DNA of 64,000 nt from Paenibacillus humicola (GCF_028826105.1 NZ_JAQGPL010000001.1:4676501-4740500), one strand, 5' to 3'; numbered from the stretch's first letter, positions 17,240 through 26,034 are shown. A program made the numbers and translations. Notes: generated by a model not told the origin, from the sequence alone.

Positions 17240-18148
17240 TCACCCTTTTACGGCGCCGACCGTGATCCCTTTAATGAAATACCGCTGAACGAACGGATAG
17301 AACAGGATGACCGGGCCCGTTGCAACGACCGCCGTCGCCATCTTCATCGTCTCGAGCGGTACATCCTTCAGCGGCACATTGGAAGAGGCCGAGGAATTGC
17401 GGATGAAATCGGCGCTCGTGATGACGTTGTACAGAAACAGCTGCAGCGGGCGGTATTTCACATCGGGAGACAGGAACAGCATCGCGTTGTACCACTCGTT
17501 CCAATAGCCGAGCGCGATGAACAGTCCGATCGTCGCCAGCGCCGGCGTCGTCATCGGCAGAATGAGCTTCAGGAAGATCGTGAAGTCGCCGGCTCCGTCA
17601 ATTTTCGCCGATTCGGTGATCGCATGCGGGATCGACCTGACGAAGCTTTTCATCATAATGATGAGAAACGGGCTCATCAGCCCCGGCAGCAGCACGGCGA
17701 GATAATTGTCCTTCAGGCTGAGATACTGCGTCACGAGCAGGTAGAACGGGACGATGCCCCCCGAGAACAGCGTCGTGAAATAGATGAAGAACGAAATGCC
17801 GTTCCGGTATTTGAAGTCCGGCCGCTGCAGCGAGTACCCGGTCATTGCCACGAGGAAAAGCCCGACCGCCGTGCCGACCAGCGTGATGCCGATCGTAACG
17901 ACATAAGCGCCGATGATTTGCGACGGATTTTCGAACACGATTTTGTACGCGAACACACTCAGCTCCCGAGGCCATAAGTTGAAGCCGTGCTTCTGGACGG
18001 CTCCTTCGGTGGTGAACGACGTGCCGAGCACGAGCAGAAAAGGGAGCAGACAGCAGATCGCGAACAGTCCGATTACCCCATAACCGAGCGTGCGCACGGC
18101 GACCGAGCTCGGATCGGACCGGATGCCGCTTCGTACCGCTTCTTCCAT
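17240..18148 (-). CDS. Sugar ABC transporter permease (LplC/AraQ type)
   Basis: A 302-residue inner-membrane permease with six predicted helices and the cytoplasmic EAA loop ESAKIDGAGDFTIFLKLILP, which docks on the ATPase. The C-terminal signature YPFVQRYFIKGITVGAVKG is typical of the CUT1 family downstream permease. It lies 20 bases after the partner permease in the operon. Substrate is inferred from the GH35 enzyme. Confidence 0.95.
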   Translation of the reverse strand: MEEAVRSGIRSDPSSVAVRTLGYGVIGLFAICCLLPFLLVLGTSFTTEGAVQKHGFNLWPRELSVFAYKIVFENPSQIIGAYVVTIGITLVGTAVGLFLVAMTGYSLQRPDFKYRNGISFFIYFTTLFSGGIVPFYLLVTQYLSLKDNYLAVLLPGLMSPFLIIMMKSFVRSIPHAITESAKIDGAGDFTIFLKLILPMTTPALATIGLFIALGYWNEWYNAMLFLSPDVKYRPLQLFLYNVITSADFIRNSSASSNVPLKDVPLETMKMATAVVATGPVILFYPFVQRYFIKGITVGAVKG

Positions 18149-18168
18149 GGGATGTCACCTCCAAAAGG

Positions 18169-19137
18169 CTAAAATAACGAATTTTCCGGCGAAGCCTTCT
18201 TGACGAGCCAGTTTGCCGTAACGACGACGATGAAGCCGAATACCGACTGGTACAGGCTGACGGCGCTGCCCATCGAGAAGTTGAAATTGTTCATCAGCGA
18301 GCGGAACACGTACGTCTCGATAATGTCCGTCGTCGCGTACAGCGAGGTGTTGTTCGCTCCGACGAGGTTGTAGAACAGCCCGAAGTTGCCGCGAAGAACG
18401 CCGCCAAGCGAGAACAGCAGCAAAATGATGAAGGTCGGCTTGAGCCACGGCAGCACGATGTAGCGAATGCGCTGGAAGGCGTTGGCGCCGTCGATTTCCG
18501 ACGCCTCCACGATTTCCGAATCGAGTCCCATGATAGCCGCGAAATAGACGATCGATCCATAGCCCGTCGACTGCCACAGGAACGTGATGATGATGATCAG
18601 CGGCCAAATATGCGGATTGGAATAGGTTTTGACCGGTTCCGCGCCGAACGCGGCCAGAATATGGTTCAGCAGGCCGTAATCGTAGCTGAGCACGTTGTAG
18701 GCGATCAGCCCGACGATGACATACGAAATGAAATGCGGCAGGAACATGATTGTCTGCGATACCTTTTTAAACCATTTTTTCCGCACCTCGTTCAGCATGA
18801 TCGCAACGAATATTTGCAGGATATTCCCGAGCACGATGAAGGCGAGGTTGTACGCGATCGTGTTGAACGTAAGCCGCCACAGGTCGCCGGTCATGACGAG
18901 AAAACGAAAGTTGTCGAACGCGACGAACGGGCTTTTGAAAATCCCGTCCGTATAGTTGTACTTGATGAACGCGAGGTACAGCCCGGGCATCGGCAAATAG
19001 GCGAAAATCAGGAAAAAGACGACGGCCGGCACGCACATCAGAATCAGCGTGCGGCTGCTGCGCAAATGCTTGAACCGCGAAGCCGTCTGCCGCTCCCGCA
19101 CCTTCGGCAGGACGGCGGTATCCGCTGCTGTTTTCAT
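18169..19137 (-). CDS. Sugar ABC transporter permease (LplB/UgpA type)
   Basis: A 322-residue permease with six predicted helices, preceded by a basic cytoplasmic tail. The EAA loop is EASEIDGANAFQRIRYIVLP. The start at 19137 overlaps the GH35 stop by 4 bases (ATGA) and has GAGGAGG upstream. A longer frame reaching into the GH35 gene is rejected as it is arginine-rich shadow sequence. It pairs with the next permease to form the channel. Confidence 0.95.
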   Translation of the reverse strand: MKTAADTAVLPKVRERQTASRFKHLRSSRTLILMCVPAVVFFLIFAYLPMPGLYLAFIKYNYTDGIFKSPFVAFDNFRFLVMTGDLWRLTFNTIAYNLAFIVLGNILQIFVAIMLNEVRKKWFKKVSQTIMFLPHFISYVIVGLIAYNVLSYDYGLLNHILAAFGAEPVKTYSNPHIWPLIIIITFLWQSTGYGSIVYFAAIMGLDSEIVEASEIDGANAFQRIRYIVLPWLKPTFIILLLFSLGGVLRGNFGLFYNLVGANNTSLYATTDIIETYVFRSLMNNFNFSMGSAVSLYQSVFGFIVVVTANWLVKKASPENSLF

Positions 19138-22136
19138 CCGCTTGCCTCCTCGTTGCCGGCGCCGGAAGCCGGTCCGCCGGCGGGATGATAGGTGAAACCG
19201 TTCAGCACGGCGGGCGCGTCCGGGACGACCGCCTCGAGCAGGATCGCGAGCGTTCCTTCCCTGCCTCCCGCACCGCCTTCGCCGAACCACGGTCCCGGCA
19301 GCCAGAACGAATCGGAACTGCCTCCGGTTACGACCGGCCGCTCTTCGCCGCCCGGCAGCCACAGCCGGGAAACGAGACGGCCCGCGAAGAAGACGGTCAG
19401 CTTCATGCCGGAGCCGGCCGCGCGCATGCGCCAGCCGCCCCCTTCGGGCGGCGGCTGCAGCTGCCCGTAAAGCCAGGCCGCCGTGCCGGGTGCGAGCGTG
19501 ACGGGAAGCTCCGTCCGCTCCGCGCGAGCGCGGGCGGCTTCGGCGGCGGTGAGCAGCTCCGGCTCTTCAGCGGCCGACAACCGCCATTCGTCCGCCCGCA
19601 CGCCTTCATAGAGGAGCACGGCGCCGGCCTGCCGGCCAGCCGCCCGCTCGAGAAACACTGCGACCTGCACTGTCCTCCCCGCTTCGACGAAGCGGGTGAT
19701 GTCGACGTGCGGGTCGTTCGGGTGAACGGGTCCGGCATCGCAGCCGTCGACATAAACGCGGGCCTGCGCCTGGATGCCCTTGAAATGCAGCGTCCACGAA
19801 TCGGCTTCGGCCGAGGTTTCGAACGACCGGCGGTAACACTCCAACGCCGGGTCGGGGTAGTTGGCGGACATCCAGCCGCCGAAGCCGACGACCGGCCATT
19901 CGCCGTCGTCAAGACCGGGCGCCGCAAGCTGGGGATCAAGCTCGTGCGACCCGGCCCCGGCGCGGCGCATCCGCCAGTTCGAGCTGAGGTTCCGCACGTT
20001 CGTCACGGCCGCTGCGCCGGTCAGGCCTTTAAGGGCGTGGAGCCGCAGCCCCGGCAGCCGGACGTCGTCGAAATTGGAATGCCCCCAAATTTCCGTCCGG
20101 ACGATCAGGCTGCCGCCGCGAGGCGGTTCCGCGAACCGCGACCCTTCCGGGCCGCCTGCGGACAGGTCCGCCGCTCCCGGCGCTGCGGTCTCCTTCGGCG
20201 CGGCTGTGCCGGCGCCGGCCGAGGCGGCGGGCGCATCCCGGCCGGCTCCATCGCCGGAGCCGGCCGGAACAAACCGGCTGCCGCCGCCCGGTACGATCGT
20301 GCCCAAGAACCGGCCGCCTTCGTAAACCGACAGCACGTCGCCGGCGTTCTGCAGCAGCACGCCCTGCAGCGCGCTACCCGGCGGCAGCCGCCATGCCGCT
20401 TCGTACCAGGCGAAGCCGCGGTATACGCCCTGCCGCTCCAAATAATCGGCCGCGGGAAGCGGCACACCCGCTCCGCTCCCAATCGGCCGAAGCGGATCGA
20501 TCCGGCCGATCGACCAGACCGTTCCTTCCTCCGTCCGCGGGGCGACGTCCGCTTCGATTTTTTGCTCCAGCAAAATGGAACCGGTTTCATCAATACCGCG
20601 AAAAAGCAGCATTTCCGCTCTCGTCGTGACCAGAAGGGTCAGCCGCCCGCCGCCCGCGAGCTCCAAGGTGCAGCCGGATCGCCGGCCGCCCGCGAACGTA
20701 AGCGCGGCCCCGCTTCCTTCGATTCGCACCTCCATGCCATCCGCATCCAAAACGTGCGGCGGAGTGCCGAACCGAAGCGCGATTTCGCCGCCGCGTTCGG
20801 CGTGAAACACCATGACGGTGCGGGAGGCTGCCATCGCTACGCAGGCCAGCTCGGCCGATGCGTACTGCAGCGTCCCCTCCAGCCCCCAAAGCCGGAGCGG
20901 CACCTCCTCGGGCAGGATCGCGCACCGCATCGGAGCGATGGATACCGCTGCCGGTTCCGCACGCCCGCGAAAGGAGACGGCAAGCGTCTCCTCCCGCTCG
21001 CCGACGTTCGAGACGAACAGCAGCCGGCCGCCGCCGGCAAGCTCCAGCGTTTGCCGGACGGCCGCATTCGCCGGAGGCGAGCCGCCCGTTCCGTCATCCC
21101 GGCGCCGCGCCGGCTTCGCCTCAGCGAGCGCGCTGCCGTACGTCTCGATTACCCTGCGGAGCAGCCGGCCTTCGTACGCCTCGTCCCGGATATGGCCCTC
21201 CGGTGAAATCATGCCGCGAAAATCGTAATCCGACGTCATGAAGGCGAGCGGCTTGCCCCAGTTGTTCGTCGCATTGGTAAAGCCGAAATCGGTGCCGGAC
21301 ACCTGCAAATACGGACCGATCAGCTTCGTTCCGCACGACAGCAGCCTCCGCAGCAGAAAATGCGAGCGGTTCGTTTCCGTCACGAGCAGCGGCAGCCCCC
21401 GGGCCTCCAGCCTCGATCCGTAAGCCGCGACCTTCCGTTCGAATTCGGGATCGCGGTCGTTCGGATAGAAGTTGCAAGCCGGCGCGACGCCGTCCGCGAA
21501 GCCGGACGCCTCGTATAATCCGCCTTGTCCCGCGCAGGCGATAAGCGGCACCGTAATTCCGGACGCAAGCGCCATATCGCGAAGCGCCGATATGTATCCG
21601 AGCGGGTCCGCGCAGCCGTAGAAATCGAGCTCGTTCTCAAGCTGCAGCGCGATGACCGTCCCTCCGTCCGCGCCGCCCAGCTCGTGCCGCTTGAGCACCG
21701 GCAGAATGCGGTCGTACCACCGCGACACCGCCTGCAGAAAAGCCGGGTCGTTGTCACGCAGCTTCATGCGTTCCTTGGCAAGCAGATATGCCGGGAGCGC
21801 GCCGCCGTCCCATTCGGAGCAGATGTACGGGCCCGGCCGGGCTACGACCCACAAGCCGGCTTCCGCCGCCAGACGCAGGAAAGCGTCGGCGTCGCGCTCT
21901 CCTTCAAACGACCACTCCCCTTCGCGAAGCTCGTGAAAATTCCACGGAAAATAGACGTCGATCGCGTTATACCCGAACGCCTTCGTCTGCTCCATCCGCT
22001 CCCGCCATAAGGCGCGCGGTATCCGAAAATAAAACAGCGAAGCGCACAAGACGATCTCCGACCTGCCGTCAATACGAAGCGCATCCGGCGTAAGCTCGAC
22101 CTGCGAAGCCGATGCCGCCTTCAGATGCATGCTCAT
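19134..22136 (-). CDS. GH35 beta-galactosidase
   Basis: A 1000-residue cytoplasmic glycosidase. The N-terminal TIM barrel (about 15-330) has GH35 landmarks YFPWNFHE, ARPGPYICSEWDGGALPAYL and the acid/base segment QLENE (Glu169). The probable nucleophile is Glu253 in LLVTET. Several beta-sandwich domains follow, including a late jelly-roll with WTLHFKGIQAQARVYVDG. No signal peptide, so it acts on imported oligosaccharides. The region near residues 635-690 is unusually Gly/Ala/Pro-rich and may be a linker. It is the first structural gene after the LacI operators and is translationally coupled to the permease gene. Pectic galactan side chains are a plausible source of substrate. Confidence 0.9.
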   Translation of the reverse strand: MSMHLKAASASQVELTPDALRIDGRSEIVLCASLFYFRIPRALWRERMEQTKAFGYNAIDVYFPWNFHELREGEWSFEGERDADAFLRLAAEAGLWVVARPGPYICSEWDGGALPAYLLAKERMKLRDNDPAFLQAVSRWYDRILPVLKRHELGGADGGTVIALQLENELDFYGCADPLGYISALRDMALASGITVPLIACAGQGGLYEASGFADGVAPACNFYPNDRDPEFERKVAAYGSRLEARGLPLLVTETNRSHFLLRRLLSCGTKLIGPYLQVSGTDFGFTNATNNWGKPLAFMTSDYDFRGMISPEGHIRDEAYEGRLLRRVIETYGSALAEAKPARRRDDGTGGSPPANAAVRQTLELAGGGRLLFVSNVGEREETLAVSFRGRAEPAAVSIAPMRCAILPEEVPLRLWGLEGTLQYASAELACVAMAASRTVMVFHAERGGEIALRFGTPPHVLDADGMEVRIEGSGAALTFAGGRRSGCTLELAGGGRLTLLVTTRAEMLLFRGIDETGSILLEQKIEADVAPRTEEGTVWSIGRIDPLRPIGSGAGVPLPAADYLERQGVYRGFAWYEAAWRLPPGSALQGVLLQNAGDVLSVYEGGRFLGTIVPGGGSRFVPAGSGDGAGRDAPAASAGAGTAAPKETAAPGAADLSAGGPEGSRFAEPPRGGSLIVRTEIWGHSNFDDVRLPGLRLHALKGLTGAAAVTNVRNLSSNWRMRRAGAGSHELDPQLAAPGLDDGEWPVVGFGGWMSANYPDPALECYRRSFETSAEADSWTLHFKGIQAQARVYVDGCDAGPVHPNDPHVDITRFVEAGRTVQVAVFLERAAGRQAGAVLLYEGVRADEWRLSAAEEPELLTAAEAARARAERTELPVTLAPGTAAWLYGQLQPPPEGGGWRMRAAGSGMKLTVFFAGRLVSRLWLPGGEERPVVTGGSSDSFWLPGPWFGEGGAGGREGTLAILLEAVVPDAPAVLNGFTYHPAGGPASGAGNEEASG

Positions 22137-22172
22137 CCGCTCAAGCCCCCTTTCGAATCATAGCTGCCGATT

Positions 22173-22190
22173 TATGAAACCCATTTCATT
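22173..22190. promoter_or_regulatory. LacI-type operator O1
   Basis: TATGAAACCCATTTCATT is an imperfect 8-2-8 inverted repeat, 37 bases before the GH35 start. It shares the TGAAAC/TTTCA arms with the two operators further upstream. Confidence 0.6.
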
Positions 22191-22322
22191 AATGGCAACA
22201 AAAAATACACCTGACTGCCGGCTAATTTCAAAAGCGTTCATCGATTACAATGACTACTTTGACCGTTGCAAGTGTATTTCATAAAAGAAACGATAACTGC
22301 TGCCGCAAAAAACGGAAAGCAT

Positions 22323-22340
22323 AATGAAACGGGTTTCATT
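22323..22340. promoter_or_regulatory. LacI-type operator O2 (perfect palindrome)
   Basis: AATGAAACGGGTTTCATT is a perfect 8-2-8 inverted repeat centred on GG. GAAAC-N2-GTTTC is a typical LacI/GalR-family half-site arrangement. It lies between the lacI-type gene and the GH35 operon, 150 bases from O1. Confidence 0.72.
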
Positions 22341-22350
22341 ACCTGCTGCA

Positions 22351-22368
22351 TTTGAAACGTGTTTCCTG
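22351..22368. promoter_or_regulatory. LacI-type operator O3
   Basis: TTTGAAACGTGTTTCCTG keeps the central GAAAC-N2-GTTTC core with weaker outer bases. It begins 28 bases from O2, close to three helical turns, which would favour cooperative binding. Confidence 0.6.
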
Positions 22369-22394
22369 CTTCTTGGCTTCGAGTTTAATGCAAA

Positions 22395-22445
22395 ATGATA
22401 GCGCTGTCAAGAAATAAATTACAGCCTTTCGGACAGCGCTTTCAT
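22395..22445. promoter_or_regulatory. Pair of cre-like sites sharing AGCGCTGTC arms
   Basis: ATGATAGCGCTGTCA (22395-22409) on the plus strand and ATGAAAGCGCTGTCC (22445-22431) on the minus strand each match the CcpA pattern with one mismatch. Because they are inverted, AGCGCTGTC (22400-22408) and GACAGCGCT (22432-22440) can also pair as a 9-bp stem, which might act as a weak terminator after lacI. Either reading is possible. Confidence 0.42.
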
Positions 22446-22456
22446 CCTTTTTTTCG

Positions 22457-23509
22457 TTACCTGGACGGCGGCATCGCGCTCTCGCGGACGATCAGCTCCG
22501 GCTGCAGCGAAGTGAGCTTGCTCACTTTTTTGTTCGTGATCAATTTGTGCAGCACGTCGGCCGCCGTCCGCCCGGCCTCTTTGCATTTAAGCGAAATCGT
22601 CGTCAGCTCCGGAATGCTGTGCGCGGCGAACGGAATATCGTCGAAGCCGACGACGGACACATCCTCCGGCACGCGCAGCCCCGCCGACACCGCCGCTTTA
22701 ATGGCGCCGATGGCCGTCAGGTCGTTGGCGCAGAACACGGCCGTCGGCGGCGTTCCCGCGCCGAGCAGCTCGCTCATGAGCCGTTTGCCCGAATCGACCG
22801 ACAGGCCGCCGTATACGATCCGGCGCTTGTCCACGGCAAGCCCGTTGCGCTCCATCGCCGAAATGAAGCCCTGCACCCGGTAGATCGTGTTCGACATTTG
22901 CTTATATCCGCCGATAAAGGCGATTTCCCGGTGGCCGAGGTCGATCAGATACTGCGCCGCCATATCTCCGCCGGCTTTCTCGTCGACCGCGACGCGATGC
23001 AGCGAAGCGCCGGGCAGATTGCCGTTGATGAGCACGACCGGCAGCCGTTTGTTCACCTCGGCCACTTCCCGGACCATCTCCTTGCTGCACCGGGCCAGAT
23101 TGATCCGCCCGCCGATCATGATGATGCCGTCAACCTGCTTTTCCGTCAAAATGCCGAGATACTGCGACTCCCGCTGGTACTGCTCCTGAATATCACGGTT
23201 GTTGGAGCCGGTGTCGCACAGAAAAAACGTATAGCCGTTGCTGCGCGCCTGCTGCTCGAGCCCGGCCAGCACTTCCGGGAAGAACGGGTTTGTAATGTCG
23301 GGCAAAATGATGCCGATCATGCCCGTTTCCTTCTTGATCAGGCTCCGTGCAAGCGCATTGGGCGAAAATTGATACTTGTCGATGAGGGCATTGATTTTCT
23401 CGCGCGTCGATGCTTTAACCGGGGCCGTGTTGTTCAGCACCCGCGACACGGTTGCGACCGATACGTTCGCTTCCCTTGCGATGTCATAAACAGTAACCGG
23501 TTTCATCAT
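22457..23509 (-). CDS. LacI family transcriptional regulator
   Basis: A 350-residue repressor. The N-terminal helix-turn-helix and hinge (VTVYDIAREANVSVATVSRVLNN, residues 5-27) is followed by a periplasmic-binding-protein-like sugar domain (60-330) with typical segments GIILPDITNPFF and VSVVGFDDIPFA. The first ATG of an ATG-ATG pair at 23509 has GAGGTG 6 bases upstream; an in-frame GTG at 23518 overlaps that site and is rejected. It lies immediately upstream of, and in line with, the GH35-transporter operon, whose control region holds three matching palindromes. It is therefore the likely local repressor. Confidence 0.93.
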   Translation of the reverse strand: MMKPVTVYDIAREANVSVATVSRVLNNTAPVKASTREKINALIDKYQFSPNALARSLIKKETGMIGIILPDITNPFFPEVLAGLEQQARSNGYTFFLCDTGSNNRDIQEQYQRESQYLGILTEKQVDGIIMIGGRINLARCSKEMVREVAEVNKRLPVVLINGNLPGASLHRVAVDEKAGGDMAAQYLIDLGHREIAFIGGYKQMSNTIYRVQGFISAMERNGLAVDKRRIVYGGLSVDSGKRLMSELLGAGTPPTAVFCANDLTAIGAIKAAVSAGLRVPEDVSVVGFDDIPFAAHSIPELTTISLKCKEAGRTAADVLHKLITNKKVSKLTSLQPELIVRESAMPPSR

Positions 23510-23591
23510 AGGTATCACCTCGCGGGTAAAAAGTTTCGTTTAACGAGCCTTTTTCAAGAATACCAAAAGTAAGCTTCTAAAGAAAAGAAAT

Positions 23592-24083
23592 TTATCGGCC
23601 CGGGTTCAGGCGGACCGCCGCCTGCTTGCCGCTCAGCTGAATACCGGTCTCCTTCGTTCCGGCTGCCGAAAGATCCTTGACGAGCTTCTCCAGCAGCTCC
23701 TTCGCCTGCCGGCCATCCTTGCCCTGTACCTTCACCGCGAGCAGCACGGCGCTTCCGGAGGCGAGCAGCTTTTCGGCCTGCCGGCGCTTCGTCTCGTAAT
23801 CGTGATCCTCGATCCGGGCCGTCAGCCGGATCTCCTTCACCTTGTCCGGACGCCCGTCGTTTCGCGCCTCCTTCCTTTCCCGCTGCGCTTCGCGCCCCGC
23901 CGATCCTCTCGCCGCCAGTCTGCAGGGCGGCGGGCTGCTCATCAGCGACGTGCAGATGAGGTCGGCGTTCTGGCTTTTCGCCAGCCGGAGCGCTTCCGCT
24001 ATGGGGACGATTCCGAGCTTCGTGCCGTCCAGCCCTGTCAAATCGACCTCGGAAGCTTTAATTTTTTCGTTTACGAGCATCAT
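23592..24083 (-). CDS. Divergent translation initiation factor IF-3 paralogue
   Basis: A 163-residue protein with IF-3 architecture. An N-terminal domain (VNEKIKASEVDLTGLDGTKLGIVPIAEALRLA, residues 4-35) is joined by a linker to a C-terminal domain (VKEIRLTARIEDHDYETKRRQAEKLL then VKDLSAAGT...IQLSGKQAAVRLNP). In ordinary IF-3 the linker reads PPVCRIMDYGKYKYE; here Cys-Arg is kept but the following DYGKY is replaced by AARGSAGRE. The usual rpmI-rplT neighbours are absent, so this is probably not the housekeeping infC. GGAGGG precedes the ATG. It might modulate initiation or ribosome dormancy; that is inference. Confidence 0.85.
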   Translation of the reverse strand: MMLVNEKIKASEVDLTGLDGTKLGIVPIAEALRLAKSQNADLICTSLMSSPPPCRLAARGSAGREAQRERKEARNDGRPDKVKEIRLTARIEDHDYETKRRQAEKLLASGSAVLLAVKVQGKDGRQAKELLEKLVKDLSAAGTKETGIQLSGKQAAVRLNPGR

Positions 24084-24181
24084 GTCGGTTCCCTCCGTTT
24101 CGTATCCTGTGCCGGTGCGGCACCCGGCGGGTCGGCAATCCGTTCCATCGTCCTGCCTCGCTCCCGCTATTGTAGCACAGC

Positions 24182-24237
24182 AAAAAACCGCCGCGAAACG
24201 GGAAACCGATTTACAACCGATTTCCGCTCCCGGCGGT
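24182..24237 (-). terminator. Terminator of the aldo/keto reductase gene
   Basis: On the minus strand a GC stem closed by CCGCCG/CGGCGG (24188-24193 with 24231-24236), with an inner GGAAA/TTTCC stem, is followed by TTTTTTG. It lies downstream of the reductase stop at 24301. Confidence 0.78.
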
Positions 24238-24300
24238 CTGCTTTTCCCGGCTCGAACGAACCCTATTCGAAGCCGATTTCAATCCCTTATTTCAAAATCC

Positions 24301-25239
24301 TTATTTTAAAATTTCCTCGATCCGGTCGATGACTTCGGCCGACAGCTCGATGCCGGATGCTTTTGCATTCTCGACCACCTGCTCCGGACGGCTTGCGCCG
24401 ACGAGCGCGCTCGCCACGTTCGGCTGACGCAAAATCCAGGCCAGGGCCAGCTGACCAACCGAAATATTCAGCTCTTCGGCAACCGCCGTCAGCTTGGTTA
24501 CCTTCGCAAGCTTCTCCTCCGTAATGCCTTTGCGCACCCATTCCAGCTTCGCGGCGCGGCTGTTTTCCGGCAAATCGTTCACCGTCTTGTATTTGCCCGT
24601 CAAGAGGCCCTGCGCCAGCGGGGAAAAGACGACTTGTCCGATGCCGCTCCGCTCGCCGAGCGGGATGACTTCCTTCTCGATATAACGCTCGAACATATTG
24701 TAAATCGGCTGGCTGACGACCACGCGGTCGAGCAAATATTTGTCCGCCGTGGCGAGCGCTTCCGCCATTTGCGACGCGGTCCATTCGCTGACGCCGACGT
24801 ACAGCACCTTGCCCTGGCGGATCAGATCGTCAATCGCGCGCAGCGTTTCGTAAAGCGGCGTTTCCGGATCGTGACGGTGGCAATAGAAAATGTCCACATA
24901 GTCCACATTAAGCCGCTTCAGGCTTGCATGAGCCTGCTCCATGACGTGCTTGCGGGACAGCCCGCGGTCGTTCGGGCCGTCGCCCATCGGCCAGAACGCT
25001 TTCGTCGCCAGCACGTACGATTCGCGCGGGAACGCCTTGATCGTCTCGCCGAGCAGCGTTTCGGCCGCGCCGCGCTCGTACACGTTTGCCGTATCGAAGA
25101 AGTTGATGCCCAGCTCGTAAGCGGTATGAATCGATTTCACCGCATTTTCCCGTTCCACATATCCGCCATAAGTCAGCCAGCTGCCGAGGCTGATTTCGCT
25201 CACTTTTAGTCCGCTTCCGCCAAGTTTACGGTATTTCAT
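24301..25239 (-). CDS. Aldo/keto reductase divergent from HxlR regulator
   Basis: A 312-residue NADPH-dependent reductase of the potassium channel beta-subunit-like group. The tetrad is intact: Asp49 and Tyr54 (FDTANVYERG), Lys80 (ATKAFWP), His121 (FYCHRHD). GGAGGG lies about 10 bases before the ATG at 25239. It is divergently transcribed from an HxlR-family regulator across an AT-rich gap. This arrangement is common for detoxifying reductases induced by aldehydes or quinones; the inducer here is unknown. Confidence 0.92.
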   Translation of the reverse strand: MKYRKLGGSGLKVSEISLGSWLTYGGYVERENAVKSIHTAYELGINFFDTANVYERGAAETLLGETIKAFPRESYVLATKAFWPMGDGPNDRGLSRKHVMEQAHASLKRLNVDYVDIFYCHRHDPETPLYETLRAIDDLIRQGKVLYVGVSEWTASQMAEALATADKYLLDRVVVSQPIYNMFERYIEKEVIPLGERSGIGQVVFSPLAQGLLTGKYKTVNDLPENSRAAKLEWVRKGITEEKLAKVTKLTAVAEELNISVGQLALAWILRQPNVASALVGASRPEQVVENAKASGIELSAEVIDRIEEILK

Positions 25240-25406
25240 CGTTTGATTTCCCTCCTGCAATGCTGCGATTTTGTTACGATAACACGACACATTCCCATTG
25301 TAAACAAACGGGTACCCGATTGAAAGTAGTGAAAAAATTATCATTTTATTATATAATCTATATATACTATACTTGCTTTTACTAGTTTTCATTTAAGGAG
25401 TGAACC
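25240..25406. promoter_or_regulatory. AT-rich divergent promoter region
   Basis: The gap between the reductase and the regulator is strikingly AT-rich between about 25325 and 25395, unlike its surroundings. It contains several TATAAT-like hexamers in both directions, such as TATAAT in TTATTATATAATC and TATACT. It presumably holds both promoters and the HxlR operator, but I cannot choose exact boxes. Confidence 0.5.
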
Positions 25407-25739
25407 ATGAGCGCTAATAACTACGTTCCGAAAGAACCTGTCGTCATTGAATGCAACATTGAGAAGACGCTCGATGTTATCGGCGGAAAATGGGCCTTCC
25501 TCGTGCTTCGCGAATTGTTTTGCGGAAAAAAAAGGTTCGGCGAGCTGCAGCGACTCATACCGGCTGTCAGCCCGCGAGCGCTCACCAGCACCCTCCGGCA
25601 CATGGAGGAGAAGGGCGTCATCGAGCGCCGGGTGTATCCGACCGTTCCCGTTACCGTCGAATATACGCTTACGCCCAAAGGCGAGGATCTGCATTCGATC
25701 ATTCACCAGATGAAAGTATGGGCCGCCAAGTGGACTTGA
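25407..25739 (+). CDS. HxlR family winged-helix regulator
   Basis: A 110-residue DNA-binding protein of the HxlR (DUF24) family. Cys14 lies in the usual N-terminal position (IECNIEKTLDVIGGKW); in the YodB/HypR branch this cysteine senses electrophiles. The winged helix spans about residues 22-95 (FGELQRLIPAVSPRALTSTLRHMEEKGVIER). AAGGAG lies 8 bases before the ATG. It is divergent from the aldo/keto reductase, its probable target. Confidence 0.93.
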   Translation: MSANNYVPKEPVVIECNIEKTLDVIGGKWAFLVLRELFCGKKRFGELQRLIPAVSPRALTSTLRHMEEKGVIERRVYPTVPVTVEYTLTPKGEDLHSIIHQMKVWAAKWT

Positions 25740-25751
25740 AATCATCGTTAT

Positions 25752-25789
25752 ACCGCCGTGCGAGCAAACGCTTGCACGGCGGTTTTTTG
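25752..25789 (+). terminator. Terminator of hxlR-type gene
   Basis: ACCGCCGTGC pairs with GCACGGCGGT, with an inner AGC/GCT, followed by TTTTTT. It lies 12 bases after the stop. Confidence 0.92.
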
Positions 25790-25879
25790 TTTGTCCCGGA
25801 AACGGCCGTTTGCCGGACCGCTTTACCGGCAGCGGACGATTTCGAAAAATTGGGGGTAGAGATGCGGAGGTAAACTCGG

Positions 25880-26034
25880 TATAATAGTTAACGTTGAATC
25901 ATCGGACCCGGCTTTCCTGAGAGTGGAAGGCTGCTATAAACAGTAGATTTGCTGCACGATACGCCTTATGAACGGACCGGCTTTTCAAAGGCGGAAAAGT
26001 CAAACCCATTTTTACCGGAGGAGTGGAGTTTATT
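25880..26034 (+). promoter_or_regulatory. Promoter and long leader of SulP gene
   Basis: TATAAT (25880-25885) is a perfect -10 box, though the -35 is weak. Transcription from about 25892 would give a leader of some 140 bases. It contains a hairpin GGCTTTCC-N7-GGAAGGCT (25910-25933 region) and further short inverted repeats. A leader this long before an anion transporter could hold a riboswitch, but I recognise no known class and see no terminator stem with a U-run. Confidence 0.4.

Noticed and set aside
19185..21206. A 673-codon plus-strand frame opposite the GH35 gene
   Set aside because: It is antisense to a clear GH35 enzyme; composition is Arg/Pro/Ala-rich and no start signal is present.
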